Assembly (NCBI GenBank): GCA_013433145.1
Contig: CM024183.1
Span: 7,173,703-7,237,702 of the forward strand
Source of the DNA: Ascaris suum
Taxonomy: Eukaryota > Nematoda > Chromadorea > Rhabditida > Ascarididae
DNA: 64,000 nt
Direction: 5' to 3'
Made by a program: the position numbers and the translations under genes. The stretch's first letter is position 1, and every line of letters begins with the position of its first letter. Below, piece after piece: positions 51,401-63,000 of this stretch. The notes beneath the pieces are model-generated. The model saw only the letters and a program-made list of their open reading frames with translations, did not search any database and was not told the DNA's origin.

Positions 51401-53963
51401 TAAGGCAGTCGTATCACTTATTAGCACTTTAGTAAACGATTCAACATTTATTGGTAGTTTTTACTTTCAAAATCGGGCAGACGTATTCAATATTGTGGAG
51501 AATAATTCGGGAAGTTGATAAGCTTTTTGGGAATTTTTTGCCATTGTTTTTCTTTTCAAATTCTCATCTTATATCGAATATTGGGTAGATGAACCGTAAG
51601 AAAAGAATGAGAATAAAGTGTAACATTTCGTCCAATTGTTTTTAACCATTGAGATAGCCGAATGGTCGTATTGACGCCATCAACTGACCTGATACGGTGT
51701 AAATGCAACAAACATATCAAAATACGATGCTTACATTCCTCTAGTGTGGATGTTTAAATTCGCTTGCGCACTTTCTGAATTTCAACCCAATTGATCCATT
51801 CTCAACGGAGATATGATGGAAAAGTGGTTTTCCGGATCCCCAACGGATATCTCAGCCGGTAAGACGATGGCACCCCGATTGCGAACCACGAACGCAATTG
51901 AGCTCGTGCGCAACACTGCATACGCATCACTACCGTACTTCGCACTCTGTAGACGAATACTGGGTCTATCACAGGAATTCGAATTCGAAAACCTTTAACA
52001 CCAGAATTCAAATAATATCCCCATGTAAATTCTCAGCTCAGTTAAGGTGGAGAGAAGTGCGCTTGCTGACAGCCGATCATTGCAGAGAGAACGACGGATC
52101 ATCCAGTAAGTGCACTTCCCATGCCTCAATTAAGCTGAAATTTTGCACGGACACATTATTTGATTCTGTTACAGGTTTTCGAATTCCTCTGATGGGAGTT
52201 AATATTCGACTGCAGTGCAGGGTACGGTAGTAGTGCCTACGCAGTGTTGGGCATGAGGTCAGCTGTGTTCGGGTTTCGCAATCGGGGTGCTATCGTTCTA
52301 TGCAAGAGTGCCATTTTCGCACAAGCTGGATCGTGATGGCATGTAAGTGTCGGTCGGTCATATGTATGATTACCCGTGGATCTGTCGAATGCAAAACGAA
52401 AGAATCATAGCAGTCAAATTGACTTTGTATATTCGAATATCGCAGGAAAGTTACGAAATTAAGAGCGTTGGAAGGGGCACGCGGGAATATAGGAATAAAA
52501 GAACATGAGACCCGTCCACAACCACACCATTTTTAGGACAGTTAGTAGAGGACACGGTTTTGGAAAACCTTCCCAACGTTGGTATGTTTTCAGAAGGAAT
52601 TCAGAAGGACAACGTCCTCACCATGGAAGTTTTTTAAGAGTATCATCTCCTTCTTGCTCACTCATTCATTCATCGTCCCTTCCTCGTTTGATAAAGGCAA
52701 TGATATCTTTCCCAAACAGTTTATCCCCAGGCGGCTTTTTGCTGCAATTAAAAGCTATGAGTACATAAGGATATGATGAAATTTATCAGCGATTTTTATC
52801 GTTCAATCAATGAGATGGCGAACTAGTGGAAAAATGCGCCATAGAAGTTAGCACGATATGCATTTTTGCAGATGCGTTCACCTGCTTTCATCAGTTGTCA
52901 CTAAATTTTAACACATACTATTTATTGCATCCATTTTTGAAGTAATCCGATAATACGTCGAGCTGAATTACAAAGAATTGTTTTTTTTTTGCACTAAACG
53001 GTAAATGTGATTTTTAAATGTCTTTTTTTTTGAAGCCGATGCAATCAGCCGAAGTTGAGATGGAAAATCATCTCATAAAGCTGATCGATCCGGCGTTCTC
53101 GACTCATACCAAACGGATTGTTCCATCCATATTGATGCGAATTTTCATTTGCCTGATATCGACATAAGGCATCTAGCAAGCATCTTAGCAAAGGGACAGC
53201 AAGAGTTTAAATGATATTAATTAACCTATTGATGCTTGGCTTAATGCTAGAACTTGGGCTTATATAGTCTCAGGATATATGGATACCTAGTTTGAATATA
53301 AGAGTATACCTGTATCACAATTGACACTCACCTGCGTGAGTGCAATTATCACAGATTTTAGGTGAACAGCCGAGGAAATTTTTCAGAGAGGATTTTCGCG
53401 ATGTCAGTAATGATTATAGAGAGAAATAGTGACGATGATGAATTGAAGTGATGATTTCAGGAATGCGGGTGCTGTAGAGAGTTTCTTGAGTAGACGTACG
53501 ACAGAAATTGCGGAAGATGTGCTGCTCGATTCGGGTTCACATGGCGATAGCATCTCGTCAACGCGTCTCGACCTTTCACAAGGTGATCTAAGCAGCTATA
53601 AGAAGCGTATCGATGCAAACGTCGAACAGCAGCGTGAACACTCGGATATGATGGCTGGATTGCAACGCAAGGTAATATTTTCAATTATGCCAAAAGTCAC
53701 TTTTACTATGAGTTCCATTGATACAATGGACTCATATGAGAGAGAGAGAGGGAGGGAGAGGTAGAGAGCAGAAACACAAACAGAGGAGGGGTAATTTAGA
53801 ATCTCTTTGAAGTGGGAGTTGGTCTAATGGGGGAAAATCGCGATCAGGACAAATCGAACGAAAAACTGCACCAAGCAACGGGTTCAATGAGCATTCTACT
53901 ACAGTAAGATTGTCTTAATAACCTTGCCGCAATGGAATTCCAGGAGGATTTTCTTCATAATTT

Positions 53964-54045
<82 letters not shown>

Positions 54046-57000
54046 ACTCATGTCAGAATTTATGTGAACGGAAGTCTTTTATTAAGGTGATCATGGAGGG
54101 AGCGCTTGTAAGTGAGATGTGCTTTGAGGTAAATATTTGAACAATGTACTTGTGATGTATTTCTCTATATGCTAGAAAAAAAAACTTAAATATATGTGGA
54201 AATATGATTGCAAAACGTAAAAGTGTTTTTTTTTTGCATCGCATTGCATTGCATTCTATTGACGTAAAATGCAAAAAAAGTTTTTGATGATAAAATCAAG
54301 TTTGCGCGGAAATGTGAACATTTTTTTTTCGGCGCTTTCTTTAGAGGACTCTAGTTTCGAGTTGCAATGTTTGCTATTGTGTATAATATTGCAATTGCAA
54401 CTATGTTGAACGCTCCTTTTCTCTATAATTTATTAAAATTTTCCACAAGTTCGCAAATAAAAGTGGAAAATTCTTCGAAAGTAAGTGTAGTTGTTGTTGT
54501 TTTTTTTTTCGAATGCCATTAATTTGTTGATAGTTCCACTGTTGATTTATTTCTGTTTTTTTTAACTTTCAAAAAATCTAGAGGACATAAGGCATAAGAG
54601 ATGTGATGTAAATTCGGCCTTGATTCGTGCAATAATGATTTATGCACGAACAGCAATAGGAACAAGAAATACTTCAATACGACAATATTGCCATTTTGCA
54701 AGTGCTAGCAATAGTTTCAACAATTGCATACAAAAAAAAAACACATTTCGCGTGGTTGTGTGCAAATTTTAATGTGCTTTCCTGATTGAAACGATTAGAA
54801 ATCAAAGCATACTGAATTAACGCAGTATTTAGAAGAGATAAAATACGAGCTGAAGTGTTCATTTTCATAGAGAGGCAGTTTCAATTAAATAGACATCTGC
54901 AGGGTTGCATTTCCCCTAATGAACACTTATATCGTATACGGCAAAGTATATTGCATTGCCTATTGTGTAATGATGCATTCCCACCATGAGAAAAATATTG
55001 CCCTAAGTAATTAAGGTATGCATCACTGAAACGCTAAATGATTCGACGTAGGATGGTGGCAGCTTTGCGAAATAACACCTCAACTCATACATAGGTTTCA
55101 AGCATCCATGGCCTAGTGTGAGCATTAATCATAAGACTATGGACACTGAAAGTCGATCTTAGCATATCAGCAAAGATCGCAAGTTTTAGTGAACTCCGAA
55201 GGTATAAAACCGTCTTATCCATCATCAGGTATAATACCTCAATATGCGAAATTTATTTCGAATATTTCTGTTCCATATTGTTTTAAGTTGTAGAAGTTGT
55301 AAATGTTTTTTGCGCGTATCCTTTACTTATTATTGATGATTTTTACGAGTTATTCGTCTATTTCGGCTAGTCATTCGTGCATTACTTAAGTCTATTTCTT
55401 GATTGAAAAATTTATTGCAATCAATGATCAGTTGCTTGCACCTTCAATGAGAAAATTTTGAAATGCGACCTTACTTTAAAGTATATAATTTTATATTAAT
55501 GTAAATATTTTGTGCAACACTCTTCATGTTGGAAATTATTTTTCCGCATTTTGCCATTGCCAAAAAAAAAATCTCTCAAAATTGCTCTTTTTTTTGGATT
55601 GCTGTTTTTCAAAAATTTTCATTCATTCTCACCTATACAAAAGCTTTCTTGAAATTCGAATTACGAATAGGAATTTCTTTCTTTTTTTTTTAATCTAGTA
55701 TGCAACATATCGAATGTCTTTCAACATTTTCTTTTTCATTAAGATAATTTTTATGTCTTTGGAATAGTGAAATAAATGAAAATTGAATGAAATTGATGCT
55801 GGCAAGGTATATATTTTAAAAAAAAGGAGTTACGAAATCAAAACATTATCCTGGAATCTCTGGATTTCTTGAATAGAAATTTCTAAACTGGATTTCTGGA
55901 TTTCTAAACTCAATGATTCTTGACTAGAAACCTTTTTTTTTTCCTTCGTGCTTATCTTTGTAACGTTTTCTGATCCATTTATCAGCTGGAAACGAATTTC
56001 TCTCACCTTGCGATACCTTCACAACATTTTCACCAGCCGTAGAACTGCTTCAAAGATAACGGAATAAGAAACAATTCGTCCTGATCAAAGAAAATGGATG
56101 CTATTGAACTCAAATTATCTATTCTGCGTGCTCGCATATTCCACTTTATCTTCAGGATAGATCACTTATATGCCAAATTATCCCTTTTTCATTGAGAAGG
56201 AGTAATCTTTTGCCTCATTTTAACTTGAAATAATCGAATTTCTTTTTTTTTACTTCATGAATTTCTACTTTCTTCATGCATGCTTGATCTCTAGACCTTT
56301 ACAGCAACTTTATAGAGCCAATATGCCCTTATCCAAAAACAGAGCATTTCTACTGCTGTTTTCGTAATTGCACTTTTAAAAGCCTCTAAAATTTGTTAGC
56401 TTTTAATGCCCGAAAGTATACCTTAGATCCAGCATTTGATAGAGTAATAAACTTCAGGTGGAGGATTATCGACGTCGTATAGCGGATATTGAAGGACAGA
56501 TTGCATCTCAAAAGACTGATGAGAAAGTTACCTTCAATATGACGGATATGGGAGAGATATGGACAACTGATATACGTACTGTTGAAGGAATCGACTATGA
56601 GTTGTGCAATAGACTAGACGAGGAACGACGAAGGTTTGATTGGAATAGTATTATCTCTCGTAAATATGTTGAGATAATCCTGGCTGTTATTTGTTTTTTT
56701 TTTCATTGTTTTATTTATTTGCAATAAATATATGAAGTGTTTTGATAGAATTTAGAAGTCTGAGAGTGATAGCAATGCGTTTTTTTTTAAAGTTGAGATA
56801 TAGTCATCATTAAAGAAATTAGATGAGTTAAATATGAAGAGAGAATAAAGTTTTCTCGTTCATTATCGCTTTTTTTTGCGAGAATAATTGGAAAGTTAGA
56901 TGAAGATATAAAATGTACGAAGCGATGAATTTCTTTTGTTTAAATTAAAGATGCATAAAGACGATATCAAAAAAAAAACATTCAGTCCAACCCGATAAAA

Positions 57001-60000
57001 CATTTCCACAATTTCTCTTTTTTTTTTTCTAGAATTTCGGTTCCTTAAATGGTTTATTTCTCTATTTTCACTCAGCCTCAATTGAGCGGAATTTCTCTCT
57101 GATAAGATTCGTTATCAGTGATAAGAAATCGATGAATTTTCACGAGGCGAACTTTTTATTCTTATTTATATTTTAAAGGAGCGAATCTATACTTTTCGAG
57201 CATCTTTATATTATCGTAATGTTGATAATCTTTAAGGCGTTAATTTCTTTTCTTGTAATTCCATTCATTAATTGCTCTTTTTTTTAATTTCTAATAAATC
57301 TCTTCCGCTCATTAAGTTATCTTTTATGATCGGAATATTCGAATATTTAGAAATGAGGAATTACGCTTTCAAAACGAGCAGCTTCAAGCAGAGATGCAAC
57401 GTCTTCGTCAACAATTCGAATTGAATATAAGAGATAAAGAAAGAATCTATCAAAATCGTGAGAAAGTAATTCAACTAGATTTTTATTTATTTTTCATTTT
57501 ATTTTATTTTGTTTTATTTCATTTCTTTATAGTTTTGAATTTTTGTAATCGTTATTTCCTTATAATTAAATATTAAGTGAAAAATTTCTAGCAAAAAAAA
57601 AAAGAAAAAAATTCTCATCGTAAAAAAATTCGATCTATTTTTATTACGTATCAATTGTTTATATTTTAATAAATGAAAATATTATCTCACAAAGGATATA
57701 TATTTTCTTTAATATCTTTAATTATTAATAAAATATCGCCAATAATCTTTAATAAGAAATTCCACATTAATTTGAATCCAAATATATTATCTGTATAACG
57801 ATTATAATCAGATGATTTTAAATGTGCGTTATTATAGAATCTTGCACAATATTTGAGCGATGAGCAACGAAGAATGATGGATCTTTGGGCTGAGTTGCAA
57901 CAAGTTAGAAGACAATGCGCCGAATATAAAGAGCAAACGGAGCGTGATCTCGAGAATCAAAAGAATGAATTCATTAAGGTGATGCGAAATGTTAGTGGTG
58001 TCGCTCGCCAAATTAGTATCGCATCTGAAGTGAGTTTTTTTTTTTGAAAATTGAGAACTCAAACTCGAAATCATAGAGATGTAAGAAATTGATCTTGAAT
58101 TTTCAATAATTAAGCTCTACAAATAATCAGCACTTCTCGAAAACGATATGAATTCGTGAGCGCAACGATAACCATGGGTCTATGAGCTCTTATTGATCGT
58201 TAATTATCGGGTAGAAAAGGATTCAGAGGAAGTCGGGTAGAAAGGGATTCGAAGGAAGAGGAGGAGGCGGGAGGGAGAGGGAAAGGACAAACAATAGCTT
58301 TTAAAATGTTTACAAGCCGTTTAGATTTTTATTCGTTTGCACTGATGCGTTATTCTATACAAGAGAATGTTAAAACGATACCAGGGAGCGGATGTAAACG
58401 CTTCGTAGAAATGGTGCTTCTATGACCCCCCACCCCCCCCCCCCCTCTGCCCCTTTTCTCTAGCCCAAAAAAACTAGAACTGTCAATCGTACGAGCTTTA
58501 AGGGAAGAGCAAGAGTACCCTGTCCATCCTTGCAAATTGGTAGGTATCACTTGTTGCAGAGGTCAAGCATTGCGGTTATTAAGCCAGCCAAAAGTTCCCT
58601 CATGACAATTTTCGAACGTCCTTGGGATGGAAAAGCACCATTCATGGTTTGCTGTGGTAATATCGGAACTGGGAGGAAAACGGGAAAGACATATGCATAA
58701 TGATCTGCTGGGTGATACCATCGATTTTCCAAGCTACTCTATGCGTTAAACTATCAATATTTTTTCAAAGCTTTGTCATTTACACATCTTCGAGAGGAAG
58801 GTTTTTTTTTGGAGGAGGTGTGCTCCCTCAATCCTTCTCCTCCTTGTTCCCACATCTCTCGCTCCGTCTGAAAAATAGATCCATGCAAACTTTTTTCTTA
58901 TTTCCGCCTCCATGAGGAGCAAAAATGCTGTTTGAGGAACCTGCCTTTATGCTAGTCCTAGTGCGAAGCCTCGGCGATCCCATTTGAGACCATCTTCTCT
59001 GGCCAACTCACCACTATAGTTTGTTTCTTTTTTCGAGTATTGTTTGCTGCAACAGACATTACCGCTAACGATTAAAATGTTACAGCATGTCATTCCTTTG
59101 TTACCTGGAACATTATGCTTCTAAATAATGAAGAAGAGACAACATTTCATCTTATAAAGCTCGATTTTTGCGCTGAATCTTAGCCATCTCAAAATATCGA
59201 GTGTAAAAGATGCTGAAATTATCTACTGATCTGTTCTATAGAAAAGAACTTCCCGTCGTTTTTCAGTTTTTCAAATATTCCGGTCTATCCTATTCAATTG
59301 CAGCGTCCTATTTTCTCGGAGAGTGGCGAAACAGGTGCAGTGCAGGATACCGTTCTCGTTGAGGCACTAAAAAGATTTCGCGAACAACAAGGAGCTCCAA
59401 TGCGTGGAGATGCTGAGCTTCAAACTGAACTCATGAGAAAGTAAAATTATTACTGCAGTGGCAATCATAAGCAAATACCCAACAAATAGCTTACCGTAAT
59501 TTTAATGCTTTTCTAGATGACAAGAACAGTCTACCTCATCAGAAAATGAGGTATTTATATTTACTCGCTTCGTACCTCATGTTTCCGGTGTAAAAAGAGT
59601 TCTCATTGTCCTGTTTTTCAAGGTGTTATGATAAATTACCGTGCGGTATACTCAATTATCTATCTGATACAGGAAGTGATATGAACTGACTTACTAATTT
59701 TTTCGTATTCAAGATCTTTAAACATTGGACGTTTAAACAATATATGAAATTTTGATTTTCGAATGGAAATTTTTTTTCACTCTCATTCGATCCTTAACAA
59801 CATTCTTCTCATACCAGATATGAAGTAGCAATCGAGAGGATTGTCGAATTGGAGTCACGCGGTGATGGTAGTTTGAGTAAGGTGTCGACACTTGAAGTTG
59901 AACTCAAAAGAACGAAAGATCGTCTCAATGAGAGTTTGGTTTGTCTCTTCGGAATTCTTTTCGAGAATGTCACAACAAACCTTTTTTTTTCTTTCCGAGG

Positions 60001-63000
60001 TTCTTCATCAGTCTTTTTTTCTATATGTACACGGAGGTACATTTCTCTTCATTGTAAGACTTAATGCATATTTGTGTGATGTCGAAAAAAAATCGCAGAG
60101 ACATTGTTCTGTTTGTCTACGCAACATTACAGAAAAATTGGCAATTTTTGATCACTTCTCCAACATTTGTAATTATGAAGTTACCTGTTCAATTATTAGG
60201 TGCACAAAATTTACCTGCAAACAGATGCAAGCAACTCACAGCATTATGTAATCCAACGACTCTTATTTTAAATTAGCACTTTTTTTTTGCTGAAGCATGA
60301 GTATTTATAAAGCGTTGTAGGTATTTTTCGTTTATCTGAATATCTCATCGTGTTTTTCTTTCGATTTCAGGAGGCTCTTCGAAAGGTTAACGCACTCGCG
60401 AAAGAGAATCGCAATCAGAGCGATCGTAAGAGATCAAGATCGCTCTCACCAGGTCCACTTCTTGTCCACTACACTCTGTTTGTTTTACTTATGCTTCCTT
60501 GAATCGGGAAGGAAACCGAGAGGGATCCCGATTCGGCTAGAAGAGGAGGACGTAAGGGAATGAAGATTCAAGCGCATGATATCTTGAGAGCAGGGAATCC
60601 TATAGATGATACATATACTTTCCTCATTGAGATGACCGGCGCAATTTTAATCTATTCAGCTCAGAAATGATTTTTTTTTCTCCACTTCCTCATGACTGAA
60701 CATCTAGAGGGAAGCCTTTTCTTGCGCTACAAACCATTCACAAAGTAAAACGCCAAGTAGAAATCGCTTCATGTAGGCTTTAAGCTGGTTATAGAACTAG
60801 TTGTTCATAATCTCAGGTAGTAACTCAGGCACCACTTTAAACTTAACGGAACTCCTCGAAGGCGGATATGGGTTTGTTTTTTTACAGAGGGTTTTCACTG
60901 AGATAGTCGGCTAGTTCTTTTCTTTAAAGTTTAAGTGATTGACATTGATAATATGCTCTTGTAAAATTTCATTTGAAGAAACAATTCGTACGAAAAGAAA
61001 TAAAAACCAAACGAAGAATATTTTCAAGCAAATATATGAAATGAGGAATATTCTGAAATCTTTGATATATTTATGAGTATTTATTAATTATTAATATCTT
61101 ATGGGTTATATCTCTCGTTCAGTAAATTCATTCGCAAGTGCTCATTTAGAGCATCATTTTGATGATAGATGACCGGAAAAGTGGAATATACAGATGAGAT
61201 TAATCGGAGAAAATTTTACATAGGAGCATATAACGATGTAAGGAAAAAGTTAAATCACATAGCTGCTAAAAAAGATTTTTGAGGTTTTACGAGATTTTGA
61301 TAAGATTGATAAGATAAGATATTAATATGAGTGTTCTTATGTAATTTCCTGCTTTATAAATATTTATGCTATAAAGTGGTCGTATTTTTCAGTTGGAGAG
61401 GTGATACCAACGGAAGTTGTACGCAATATTCGTGCTTCAATAAGAGCACGTGATAATGAGATTCAACAATTACAACGTAAACTTAGAACAGCCGAAATTG
61501 AAGTAGGTTCTTTTCTTTTGCAATTTGTTTCTAAGGAATTGGCTTCTGTTTTCAACAAAAAAAAGAGAACCACTATAGCATAAAATGGTCATCAATTAAC
61601 TGTAAGACAAGTAGTTTTTTCATTTACGAGATATCATGCCGTATATATAAGTTTAATATTTATATAGCTTGTCAACGACATGTTATCCTGATAACGGACT
61701 ATTATATACACCTATATAAACTAATAAAGTGCTGATGAAAAAGGTTGTTGCCATTTTATAGGATTGTTCTAAGCACACAGTAATGACACGAATTAGTTCA
61801 AAAGTAGTTTGAGGTTAGAGAATCTGAAGCTTGAGCTTGACCTTTTTGACCTTTTTTTGACTTTTTTCTGTTGAAAGATGACCTTTCTGCCTTTAGGAGC
61901 TTTCTATTAACGTATGCACTACCAATGAAAGTCTGCTCTATGAGAGCATATTGCTCCCACCTTTGTAATCGGTTTTTCTTTATTGACAGCTCTCATATAT
62001 TGCGAAAGACCTCAACAGCTTGGCAGAATTGAACGATTAATTTCACCTTTCTTTGTGTTAACTGTCATGAAAGTGGCTAATGTTTATGAGAGGTTGGTGA
62101 TTTTGTGTTGACTATTTTTGCATGGTGAAAGGGGGGGGGTGGGGGGAGGGGGACGTTGTGCATGCTATGATTAGGCGAATTAAAAAAGCATAAAAAAGGC
62201 AAAGGCTTGAGAACTTTTGTCTCTCTTTTTTTTTTTAATATTGCTGTCTTGCATGGAAAAATTATTCTTGAATTGGTGATAATATGAGGTAAAATTTAAT
62301 ACAGAGTAGAAATTTTTTTCATCGATATTTTATAGATCCACGAATTGGTGACCCGTTTTGAGAGCGTTGAAGATGCACGACGAAGATTAGATAAACAGTT
62401 GACTGATTCAAAGAGGGAACTCAACGTTCAGTAAGCTTTTCTCTTTTTTTTTGGTTTTATTGAAATGATTTCTAAATAAACCAACAAATAACAACCAGAG
62501 GAAAACAGATGATTTTTGAAGAAAATAAAACTATAATAAATCTTTTAAATGCCCCTCAAATCTAGAAAAATAAACATTGCGTAGTACATCGGGATATATT
62601 ACTTGAAAATTACCTCCATCGCATCGTCGATGTGCTGTAATAAATGATTAAATGCCGATGACGGATTATTGAATAAGTGAATCAAGTGACATATTTCAGC
62701 GATGATTATTCATCTCATTTCAGGCTCAAAGCAGTGGATGATGCTGCTCGTGAAGTACGACGTTTGGAGGAACGTGTTCGTGCTGCTGAATCTGAAAGGA
62801 CGGTGGCCGAAAATGCGCGTAAACACCTCGAAGAGGAAATACGTAGGCTCAAACTGTGAGTTTTGCCATCCTTTAGTCCATTTTACTTATCCTTGACGTT
62901 CGGCACTCCTTAATTTGCTAGGTGAGCCGAATATATCACATATCACAACTTTTGCACCTTGACATCTGTATTTCGGATACTTTCAAGGTGAGTGGAGAGA

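Larger units (their letters stand above)
42469..53460 (+). other. Rootletin intron 1, about 11 kb
   Basis: Exceptionally long compared with the other introns of the gene (293 bp to 2.8 kb). It contains a TTGCA-word cluster (45.8-46.2 kb), two exon-like frames (46945-47196, 49701-49854), a 33-bp triple repeat (49241-49339) and the long hairpin at 51870-52290. The remainder is AT-rich with nothing recognised. Confidence 0.7.

Noticed and set aside
53042..53167. ATG frame (MQSAEVEMENHL) after a TTTTTGAAG acceptor, possible alternative rootletin exon
   Set aside because: No donor in the needed phase 2, and it runs into a stop; exon 1 at 42353 fits exactly.
57832..58074. Minus-strand frame over rootletin exon 5
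   Set aside because: Shadow of a coding exon with clear family similarity on the plus strand.
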